Assembly: GCF_014656375.1 (NCBI RefSeq)
Contig: NZ_BNCH01000001.1
Span: forward strand, 310,001-374,000
Length of the DNA: 64,000 bases
Direction: 5' to 3'
DNA from: Aliiroseovarius zhejiangensis
GTDB lineage: Bacteria > Pseudomonadota > Alphaproteobacteria > Rhodobacterales > Rhodobacteraceae
This document shows positions 55,430 through 62,686 of this stretch, one piece after another (positions within the stretch are counted from its first letter, which is position 1; every line of letters starts with the position of its first letter). The notes beneath the pieces are model-generated. The model ran no database searches. It was not told where the DNA came from and saw only the letters and a program-made list of their open reading frames with translations. A program made the position numbers and the translations under genes.

Positions 55430-56302
55430 TCAGGCCTGAAACCGATAGAAATCGCGCGCTACGGTGTGAAAGACCTGTGTGTGACAGGCTTGCGGCACAA
55501 GTTCAGCATAGGCGCGGAACAACGTGTCATAATCGGAATACAGGCTGTCGACCGGGAAGTTTGACCCGAACATGCAACGATCTGCGCCAAACTGGTCAAG
55601 ACAGACATCAACGATCGGGCGGAAATCCCGAATCTGCCAGTCATGTTTGAACATGCCAAGCCCCGATAGTTTGCAGGTGACATGTGGCAAGTCAGAAAGT
55701 TGGCGAAGCGTGCTGGCCCAATCGGCCAGCCCGGTCGTCGAACGATCATGCGGGCTGCCCGCGTGACACAGGGCAATCTGTGTGTCGGGCGCCGTTTCCA
55801 GAACGCGGGCGGTCCTTTCCATCAGGTCCGGGATCAGTTGCAGATCGAAGCTCAACCCGCGCCGCCCCAATTCGCGCAGGCCATCGGCGAACCGGGGATC
55901 GTCCAGCAGCGTGTTGGTGCCGGTCTGGGCATCCTCGCCCGGCGCGCGCCCGACGATCTGACGCACCCCGCGCAGGGTTGAGAGGGTTTGGAGCCGGTCA
56001 AGCTCCGCGCCAAGGTCCGGCGCGGTCAGATCACAGAACACAACCTGAACCAGCGGCCAGTCGGGGTTGGCGTCCGCCACCGATTGGATCCAGACGGCCT
56101 CTTCCCAGCCATCTTCCGCGCCGACCTGAATATGCACCGACCCCGTGACGCCTTGCGCGCTTGCGTCGCGGCGAAACTCGTCCAGCAGATAATCGCGTTG
56201 TATCGGGGCGGGATCGCCAAAGAACCGCGGCGTGCCCTTGGCCATCAGCCACGGGTAATGCACCTTGGACAAATCCCAAAGGTGGTGGTGGGCGTCGATC
56301 AT
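55430..56302 (-). CDS. Amidohydrolase-family lactonase-like enzyme
   Basis: A 290-residue Amidohydro_2 TIM barrel of the L-fuconolactonase/rhamnonolactonase type. The metal-type motif MIDAHHHLWD opens it, ALCHAG supplies a His mid-barrel, and MFGSNFPVDSLY the late Asp region. Such enzymes hydrolyse sugar lactones or 2-pyrone lactones. The ATG at 56302 overlaps the previous stop (TGATG), so it is coupled to the SnoaL-type gene. It probably belongs to the catabolic module controlled by the operators at 57329-57405. Confidence 0.88.
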   Translation of the reverse strand: MIDAHHHLWDLSKVHYPWLMAKGTPRFFGDPAPIQRDYLLDEFRRDASAQGVTGSVHIQVGAEDGWEEAVWIQSVADANPDWPLVQVVFCDLTAPDLGAELDRLQTLSTLRGVRQIVGRAPGEDAQTGTNTLLDDPRFADGLRELGRRGLSFDLQLIPDLMERTARVLETAPDTQIALCHAGSPHDRSTTGLADWASTLRQLSDLPHVTCKLSGLGMFKHDWQIRDFRPIVDVCLDQFGADRCMFGSNFPVDSLYSDYDTLFRAYAELVPQACHTQVFHTVARDFYRFQA

Positions 56303-57300
56303 CACAGCGCTCCGTCGGCCAGTCGTTGCAACACGTCATCGCCCTGAGCTTTCCAGAAATGCAACAGGTCGATGAAGACCCAGTTCTCGGCCAGTTTATC
56401 GCCGTTGCGGCGGTAAATGTCGATCACGCGGAACTCTCCGATCTTGCCGGTGGCGGCATGCCCCATGAAATCGCCTGTCAGCCGCGCGGTGAAATTTGGC
56501 CAGCCGAAAAACCCACCATAGTGTCCTTCGGCCAGCCGCGCGATATGAGTGGTTTTCGAGCGGTCCGAAAAGGCGGCGCGGAACGGCCCCGAATGCTGGC
56601 GTGTATAGCGCGGGATCGTATAGGTCGCGCCAATGCCGGTCGGCCCCCACCATAGCATCTCCTCGGCCCATGTCCGGCGCAGTTCGTCCTCAAGGCGCAG
56701 CCCGCTTTGCCACTGGCCCAAATCGCGGATCATACGATTGATCAGGTCCAGCGTGGCCTTGCCCTGGTCACGCGGTTGCGGTGCAAACAGCAGCCCGTCT
56801 TGGGTCTGCGGCCCCGGTTGCACCAGTTGCGCGGCGGTTTGGCCGGGGAACGGTTCCAGCCCAGCCTGCACCATCAGATGCGGCAGGTCGAAATACATCG
56901 CCGTTTCCACGATCTTGCCACCTGCGACCCGATGAAACGCGCAATAGCGCAGCATGGCGATCTTGCCGGTGGGCCGGATGTTCAGGAAGGGCTGGTCGAA
57001 CAGCCCCATCAGGTGCCCCATCGACACCACCCAGACCCCTTCGAACCCGTCCATCTGGTTCAGACCGGCGAAGAACACATCCTCGCGCCATTGCAGGCTG
57101 GTCAGGCTGTTGCGCAAAGGGGTCCAGAACCGCTGGGCGACCTCGGAAGCCGAGGTGATCTGACCAAAAGGGTGACATCCGCGCCAGACATAGCCCTCGG
57201 CGACATGATCGGACATTGCGCGATCTGCGGTGATTCCCGGCGCGACCAGATCGGCGTGGTGGCGCCGGACCAGTTCCTTTGCAGGCTGCAGTTGGTTCAT
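56302..57300 (-). CDS. Double SnoaL/NTF2-like domain protein (ester cyclase type)
   Basis: A 332-residue protein made of two SnoaL-like domains, about residues 10-150 and 190-325. The second domain (MLWWGPTGIG, SGPFRAAFSDRS, DFMGHAATGK, NWVFIDLLHF) matches the single SnoaL domain encoded at 62147 more closely than the first does. SnoaL folds act as cyclases, isomerases or hydrolases on small oxygenated substrates. The ATG at 57300 has only a weak GAG upstream. It is the first gene of the leftward unit and lies directly behind operator 57329-57350. Exact reaction unknown. Confidence 0.85.
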   Translation of the reverse strand: MNQLQPAKELVRRHHADLVAPGITADRAMSDHVAEGYVWRGCHPFGQITSASEVAQRFWTPLRNSLTSLQWREDVFFAGLNQMDGFEGVWVVSMGHLMGLFDQPFLNIRPTGKIAMLRYCAFHRVAGGKIVETAMYFDLPHLMVQAGLEPFPGQTAAQLVQPGPQTQDGLLFAPQPRDQGKATLDLINRMIRDLGQWQSGLRLEDELRRTWAEEMLWWGPTGIGATYTIPRYTRQHSGPFRAAFSDRSKTTHIARLAEGHYGGFFGWPNFTARLTGDFMGHAATGKIGEFRVIDIYRRNGDKLAENWVFIDLLHFWKAQGDDVLQRLADGAL

Positions 57301-57328
57301 TTCAATCTCATTACAGTCGGTTACGCGC

Positions 57329-57350
57329 TTTTTGCATACGCTTGCAAAAA
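57329..57350. promoter_or_regulatory. LacI-type operator 1 of divergent promoter
   Basis: The dyad TTTTTGCA-N6-TGCAAAAA is centred at 57339.5, about 30 bases before the leftward SnoaL gene. It matches operator 2 in opposite orientation except for one base in the spacer. The form (AT flanks around TGCA halves) is typical of LacI/GalR-family sites. Confidence 0.75.
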
Positions 57351-57383
57351 TACCTTGCCAAAAAGTCGCAGCAGAGTCTAACC

Positions 57384-57405
57384 TTTTTGCAATCGTATGC
57401 AAAAC
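57384..57405. promoter_or_regulatory. LacI-type operator 2 of divergent promoter
   Basis: TTTTTGCA-N6-TGCAAAAC is centred at 57394.5, 55 bases from operator 1 and about 20 bases before the ABC ATPase ATG. In reverse complement its core GCATACGATTGC differs from operator 1 GCATACGCTTGC at one position. Two sites about five helical turns apart could allow looping. Confidence 0.75.
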
Positions 57406-57424
57406 CCAATGGGAGGGGGTCCAC

Positions 57425-58480
57425 ATGGCCGAGATCCAGTTGCGCAACATCAGCAAGCGCTGGGGCGCCTTTGTCGGTGTCGACAATTTTGACCTGACCA
57501 TCGCCGACAAGGAATTTCTGGTTCTTCTGGGGCCATCGGGCTGTGGCAAGACCACCACGATGCGGATGATCGCGGGGCTTGAGGACGCCACCGAAGGTGA
57601 CATCATCGTTGACGGTGAACGGGTCAATGACAAGGAACCCAAGGACCGCGATGTGGCGATGGTGTTCCAAAGCTATGCGCTTTATCCGAACATGAACGTT
57701 TACGAAAACATCCGCTTTCCGCTGAAGGTGCGCGGCAGTGACCCGGCGACCCACCATGATCGTGTGATGCAGGCCGCCGAGCGGGTTGAGCTTTTGGACT
57801 TTCTGGACCGCAAACCAGCCGCGCTATCGGGTGGTCAACGCCAGCGCGTGGCGCTGGCGCGCGCCATTGTGCGCAAGCCCAAAGTGTTCCTGATGGACGA
57901 ACCCCTGTCCAATCTTGACGCCAAGCTGCGGGTGTCCACCCGTGCGCAGATCAAGAACCTGAGCCACGATCTTGCCGCCACCACGATTTATGTGACCCAT
58001 GACCAGATCGAAGCCATGACCCTGGCCGACCGCGTGGTCGTGATGAAACGTGGCGTGGTTCAGCAGGTCGGCAGCCCGACCGAGATTTATGACACCCCCG
58101 CCAACACCTTCGTCGCCAGCTTCATCGGCTCGCCCGCGATGAACCTGATGGACGGCGAGGTGCAGGGCGGCACATTCCGCTCGCAACACACAGAAATCCA
58201 CGGCCTGACCGCCCCTGACGGCCCGGTCACGCTGGGTTTCCGCGCCGAGGATGCAAGCCTGGCTGCTGCCGTACAGGGGCAGATCAACGCCCCGATCTAT
58301 ACGCTTGAGCTGTTGGGCGACGCGACGATGATTTCCGTGCGCATCAATGGCGCGCTGGTCTCGGTCAAAGCAGACAAGGCCTTCCGGGCCGAGATCGGGG
58401 ACACGGTCTCAATCTCGGTCCCCAACGAGATTTGCCACATTTTCGAAGCAACCGAAGATGGCAAACGTATCGAGGGATAA
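57425..58480 (+). CDS. Sugar-type ABC importer ATPase (MalK/UgpC family)
   Basis: A 351-residue ATPase for a type I importer. Walker A GPSGCGKTT, Q-loop MVFQSYALYPNM, signature LSGGQRQRVALAR, Walker B VFLMDEPLSNLD and H-loop VTHDQIEAM are intact, followed by a TOBE/MalK regulatory domain. GGGAGGGGG precedes the ATG at 57425. First gene of the rightward unit, under operator 2. The MalK group points to a carbohydrate, polyol or similar substrate. Confidence 0.95.
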   Translation: MAEIQLRNISKRWGAFVGVDNFDLTIADKEFLVLLGPSGCGKTTTMRMIAGLEDATEGDIIVDGERVNDKEPKDRDVAMVFQSYALYPNMNVYENIRFPLKVRGSDPATHHDRVMQAAERVELLDFLDRKPAALSGGQRQRVALARAIVRKPKVFLMDEPLSNLDAKLRVSTRAQIKNLSHDLAATTIYVTHDQIEAMTLADRVVVMKRGVVQQVGSPTEIYDTPANTFVASFIGSPAMNLMDGEVQGGTFRSQHTEIHGLTAPDGPVTLGFRAEDASLAAAVQGQINAPIYTLELLGDATMISVRINGALVSVKADKAFRAEIGDTVSISVPNEICHIFEATEDGKRIEG

Positions 58481-58561
58481 CCCTCAGACACCTGCCGCGC
58501 AAGTGGCACAACCATGGTCCGTGAGTCGACGGCGGACCTGAATAAACAGGGAGACATTTTG

Positions 58562-59767
58562 ATGTTCAAGAAACTTGCATTGGCCGGCGCGTTGTCGGTG
58601 ATGACAACCGGCGCATGGGCCGCATGTGCTTATGAAAACACGACACCCTTGAAATCGCTGTCCGCCGGGTTCGAGGCCTGGAAAGCGGTCACGGACGCGA
58701 TGGCGGAATGCGGAAATTTCCAGGCTTCGCTGGATCAGGAGTTCCGTGAAAAGCAACCGGAGGCCTTTGCGGCAAAACCCGCCCTGTATCAGATTGGTGG
58801 CGTGGCAAACTCGACCATGGTGCCGCTTTTGAACGCGGGCACCATCCGCCCGCTCGATGATCTGGTGGCCAAATATGGACAACACCTGAAGCCCAATCAA
58901 CTGATCAAGGTGGATGGCAAGATCTACGCCATTGCGATGATGGTGAACCTGCAGCATCTGATGTATCGCGAGGACATCCTGAACGACCTTGGCATTGCCG
59001 TCCCCACCACCTATGCCGAGATGCTGGACGCCGCCGCCAAGATCAAGGAAGCGGGCGTCGTGGACTACCCGATTGGCGGCACGTTCAAGACCGGATGGAA
59101 CCTGGGCGAAGAGTTCATCAACAACTTTCTTGGTGAAGGGGGCGAGTTCTTTACCGATGGCAACATGCCCAACATCAACAACGAAAAAGGCGTGGCCGCG
59201 CTGGAAGTGATGAAGGCGCTGACCGAATATATGGACCCGGAATATCTGGTGTCCGACTCGACCTATGTTCAGCAGCAATTCCAACAGGGCAAGATCGCCA
59301 TGGCAAACCTGTGGGCCAGCCGTGCCGCCGCGATGGATGATGAGGCCGAAAGTCAGGTCGTGGGCAAGGTCGTGATGGCCGCCGCCCCGATGGGGTCCGA
59401 ACGCCCGGCTTCATCGCTGTGGTGGGATGGTGTCGTTTTCGCCACCAACATGACCGATGAAGTAGCCGAAGCTGCCTTTCAGGTCGCGATGGAGGGTATG
59501 GACACCGAGATGGTCAAGGCCAACAACGACGCAGCCGTCTGGCTGATCGACGGGTTTGAGGCTGGACGGCTGGCCCAGGGCGCCTATGAAACCGCGCAGA
59601 AAGGCGCCGCGCCCTATCCCGGATCCGGTCCGATGGGCATCATGCACACGGTCTTGGGCAACGGGATTTCGGATTACCTGACCGGTGCCAAGGACGCGGC
59701 CACGACGCTGGCCGACATCGAAGCGGCCTATATCACGGCCGCCAAGGAATCGGGTCTGGTGCAATAA
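58562..59767 (+). CDS. Periplasmic substrate-binding protein (family 1)
   Basis: A 401-residue solute receptor. The signal peptide (KKLALAGALSVMTTGAWA) is followed by an SBP_bac_1-type two-lobe fold (YAIAMMVNLQHLMYREDIL and MANLWASRAAAMDDEAESQ). The mature protein carries at least two Cys near its start. AGGGAGA precedes the ATG at 58562. A strong hairpin just after its stop (59778-59801) may raise the level of this protein over the permeases, as seen in other ABC operons. Confidence 0.93.
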   Translation: MFKKLALAGALSVMTTGAWAACAYENTTPLKSLSAGFEAWKAVTDAMAECGNFQASLDQEFREKQPEAFAAKPALYQIGGVANSTMVPLLNAGTIRPLDDLVAKYGQHLKPNQLIKVDGKIYAIAMMVNLQHLMYREDILNDLGIAVPTTYAEMLDAAAKIKEAGVVDYPIGGTFKTGWNLGEEFINNFLGEGGEFFTDGNMPNINNEKGVAALEVMKALTEYMDPEYLVSDSTYVQQQFQQGKIAMANLWASRAAAMDDEAESQVVGKVVMAAAPMGSERPASSLWWDGVVFATNMTDEVAEAAFQVAMEGMDTEMVKANNDAAVWLIDGFEAGRLAQGAYETAQKGAAPYPGSGPMGIMHTVLGNGISDYLTGAKDAATTLADIEAAYITAAKESGLVQ

Positions 59768-59777
59768 GCCCCGATCC

Positions 59778-59801
59778 GGGGGAAGGGTTTCGGCCCTTCC
59801 C
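59778..59801 (+). other. Intercistronic stabilising hairpin after the binding-protein gene
   Basis: A perfect 9-bp stem GGGGAAGGG/CCCTTCCCC with loop TTTCGG begins 11 bases after the stop. No T run follows, so termination is unlikely; protection of the upstream mRNA is the probable role. Confidence 0.65.
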
Positions 59802-59844
59802 CACCCCTTCACGACCCCACCCGGACCATCAGAAAGGCAGAGCC

Positions 59845-60867
59845 ATGAACTTCAAGACCTTCGCCGCTTTTGTCGGGCCATCTGTCTTCATGATGCTCCT
59901 GTTCATCGCCTTGCCGCTGGCCAGCGTGCTGAAACAGAGCTTCTATGTCACCCAACCGATTTACGAAACGGTCGAGGTCGAAAGCTGCTCGCCCGGGTTC
60001 CCGGAACAGATCTGCGTGACCGAGCGGAAATCCGTGCCGAAACTGGATGAAGACGGCAAGATCGTCGAGGTCACGACCTATGTGGGCCTTCAAAGCTATC
60101 GCAACGTGCTGGAACTGGAGCGGGCATGGAATGCCGTCAAGCGCGACGGTCTGATGGCGCTGCAATCCATTGATTTCTGGAAAGCGCTGCGTTTCACACT
60201 GACTTTTACGCTGATCACGCTGCCGCTTGTTCTGGGCTTCGGGCTGGGCATCGCGTTGATGATCAACAACGCCTCGCAAGCCATCAAAGGGCCGGTGATC
60301 TTCATCTCGCTTCTGCCCTTCATCATCACGCCTGTGATCGGGGCACTCAGCATCAACTGGCTGTTTCGCGGCGACGGGATCCTGACCGCGTTCATCGAAT
60401 GGTATCTGCAACGCGACGTGTCGATGTTCGCGCAGGCCTGGACCATCGAGGTTCTGATCATGCTCTATCGCGTCTGGCACGTGGCCCCCTTTGCCGCGAT
60501 CGTGTTCTATGCCGGGCTGCAGACCGTCAACAGCGACGCGTTGGAAAGCGCGGTGATCGACGGGGCCAGCCGCTGGCAACGCATGAAATACGTGGTGATC
60601 CCGCATCTGATGCCGCTGATCATCTTCATCTCGATGATCCACCTGATGGACGCCTATCGCGTGTTCGAGGAAATCGTCGGCTTCTCAAGCCAGGGCTATG
60701 TCATCAGCTTGCAATGGCTGACCTATGACTTCCTTGTGCCGGATCAGGCAGGGAACCGGTCGATCAGCCGCGCCTCGGCGTCTGCGATGCTGACCATGAT
60801 CGGGATCGCCATTCTTCTGGTCCCGCTTCTGCGCCGCACCTGGCAAGACCATAAAGGAGGTCACTAA
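59845..60867 (+). CDS. ABC importer permease 1 (MalF-like)
   Basis: A 340-residue inner-membrane permease. After the first helix (GPSVFMMLLFIALPLASVL) there is a periplasmic loop of about 80 residues with two Cys (VESCSPGFPEQICV). Five further helices follow, and the EAA-type loop ESAVIDGASRWQRMKYVVIP contacts the ATPase. AAAGG precedes the ATG. The gap to permease 2 is one base. Confidence 0.93.
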   Translation: MNFKTFAAFVGPSVFMMLLFIALPLASVLKQSFYVTQPIYETVEVESCSPGFPEQICVTERKSVPKLDEDGKIVEVTTYVGLQSYRNVLELERAWNAVKRDGLMALQSIDFWKALRFTLTFTLITLPLVLGFGLGIALMINNASQAIKGPVIFISLLPFIITPVIGALSINWLFRGDGILTAFIEWYLQRDVSMFAQAWTIEVLIMLYRVWHVAPFAAIVFYAGLQTVNSDALESAVIDGASRWQRMKYVVIPHLMPLIIFISMIHLMDAYRVFEEIVGFSSQGYVISLQWLTYDFLVPDQAGNRSISRASASAMLTMIGIAILLVPLLRRTWQDHKGGH

Positions 60868-60868
60868 G

Positions 60869-62023
60869 ATGTCGTCTCGCGCCCTGCGTCAGCCGTTTGC
60901 GCTGAAATTCACCTCGGCCACCTTCCTTGCGATCTGGTGCATTGTTGCCGCCTTTCCGATCTTCTGGATCACGGTGATGAGCTTCAAATCCCCGGTTGAT
61001 GCCTTTTCGTCCAACCCGTTGAACGTGGTGTTCGGCCCCAGCACGCGGGCGGGTGGCAACGGGCTTTCGATCCTCGACATCCTGATGGGCATCGTCGTGA
61101 TCTGGATCACGGCTCGCCTGATGACCCGGACCCTGCCGATGATGGTGGCCGCCTATGCGCCTGCCGGGCAGAAATGGATCGGCTGGGTGATCGGATCACT
61201 GGTTGTGGCGATCGGGTTCCTTGTCACCTTCTTTGCGATCCTGCCCGCCATTCTTGACGCGCTGAACCCGGTCTTTGGACCTTTGGGGCGCGACATCATC
61301 GGCCTGACGACCGAGCATTACAAAACGGTCTGGATCGACCGGGGCTTTTCCAACAACTTCAAGAACTCGATGATCGTGACCACGGGTGTTGTGACCGTAT
61401 CGCTGACTGTTGGTACACTGGCGGGCTATGGTCTTGCGCGGTCCGGATCAGGCCTGGCCTTTGCCATCCTGATCATCGCGCTGGTGTTCCGGGCGCTGCC
61501 GCACTCGGTTCTGGTGGCGGGCTATCTGCCTGTGTTCATTTCGTCGTCCGAGTGGCTGGCCCCGATCCTTGGGGAAAATGCCCCCACGCTTTACGGCAAG
61601 CCCTTCGCCGTCATCGCGGTGCTTGTCGCGATCAACCAGCCCTTCACGATCTGGATGCTGCGGTCCTTCTTTCAAAGCATCCCCGCCGAGCTGGACGAGG
61701 CCGCGCGGGTCGATGGCTGCAACCATTTTCAGGCCTTCCGCCGGGTGATCATGCCGGTGATGTGGCCGGGGGTGATCACGACCGGGCTGTTTTCCTTCCT
61801 TCTGGGCTACAATGACTTCCTTGTCACCTCGCTTCTGCTGGACGCGCAGAACCAGACCATGGTGCCGGCGATTGCCGGGATGTTCAGCCGCGAGACGACG
61901 ACCACCGATCAGGTCGTTGCGGTCGCAGCGGCAGTGTCGATCACCGCGCCGCTCTTCTTCCTGGTCATGGTGTTCCAGCGCCAGATCGTCAGCGGCCTGA
62001 CCGCCGGGGCTGTGAAAGGCTGA
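60869..62023 (+). CDS. ABC importer permease 2 (MalG-like), enlarged
   Basis: A 384-residue permease, about 100 residues longer than usual MalG-type subunits. Between the first helix (about residues 14-34) and the transport core there is an insertion with two hydrophobic segments (SILDILMGIVVIWITARL and IGWVIGSLVVAIGFLVTFF). The core and EAA loop (DEAARVDGCNHFQAFRRVIM) are normal. AAGGAGG lies before the ATG. It should pair with permease 1. Confidence 0.93.
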   Translation: MSSRALRQPFALKFTSATFLAIWCIVAAFPIFWITVMSFKSPVDAFSSNPLNVVFGPSTRAGGNGLSILDILMGIVVIWITARLMTRTLPMMVAAYAPAGQKWIGWVIGSLVVAIGFLVTFFAILPAILDALNPVFGPLGRDIIGLTTEHYKTVWIDRGFSNNFKNSMIVTTGVVTVSLTVGTLAGYGLARSGSGLAFAILIIALVFRALPHSVLVAGYLPVFISSSEWLAPILGENAPTLYGKPFAVIAVLVAINQPFTIWMLRSFFQSIPAELDEAARVDGCNHFQAFRRVIMPVMWPGVITTGLFSFLLGYNDFLVTSLLLDAQNQTMVPAIAGMFSRETTTTDQVVAVAAAVSITAPLFFLVMVFQRQIVSGLTAGAVKG

Positions 62024-62096
62024 TGAGCAGCCGGGCACGACATAATGCGCGGTCAAGCCATCCGGCCCTGAACCGAATGCCGCGGGATTTCCTGCT

Positions 62097-62112
62097 GGGG
62101 CGTCCGCGCCCC
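62097..62112 (+). other. Small intercistronic hairpin with UNCG-type loop
   Basis: Stem GGGGCG/CGCCCC with loop TCCG lies between permease 2 and the SnoaL frame. UNCG tetraloops are very stable in RNA. No T run follows; it may mark a processing or stability boundary. Confidence 0.4.
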
Positions 62113-62146
62113 ACACAATCCCAACGTATTTGACAGGAGAGACAGA

Positions 62147-62686
62147 ATGAAAGGTTCCCGCCCCGAACAAGCGGTCCTGACCCGTGACACGGATATGAAG
62201 AAAACCGACGATACCCGCCAGGTGATCGAAGCCATGGTGGACGGCCTGAATGACCACCGCATCAGTGATATCGGCGAGTTTTTCGCCGATGGGTTCCGCT
62301 GGATGGGCAATCAAGGCTGCGGCACCAAGACGGGCCTGAAAGAGTTTCAGGACAACTGGCAGCGCCCGTTTCAAGCGGCGTTTTCGGACAAGGTCTGTAT
62401 CGACGAAGCGCGGCTTTACATGGGCGAATGGGCGGCCGCCTTCGGTCGCCAGGAAGCCACCCATTCGGGTGAGTTTCTGGGCATCGCCCCCACCGGCAAG
62501 CGGGTCGAGATCCGATATATGGATTTCTGGAAGGTCGTCGATGGCAAGATCGTCGACAACTGGGTGAATGTCGATTTCGCCCATGTGGCCGCGCAGCTGG
62601 GCGTGGACCTGTTTGGCGGCGAAGGGTGGGAAGCATTTGACCGGGGCGAGCGTCAGCCCCCCGGCCCGAACAAGCGAGGAAGTGAC
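62147..62686 (+). CDS. SnoaL/NTF2-like domain, in frame with the following dehydrogenase
   Basis: 180 codons encode a SnoaL-like domain ([55 protein letters not shown]). AGGAGA lies 6 bases before the ATG. There is no stop: the frame runs straight into the dehydrogenase at 62687. A C6 run at 62657-62662 is the pivot. One C fewer would end the frame at TGA 62688-62690, overlapping the next ATG; one C more would end it at TGA 62683-62685. So this is either a real fusion, a slippage site, or a base error. Function probably parallels the second domain of the protein at 56302-57300. Confidence 0.85.
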
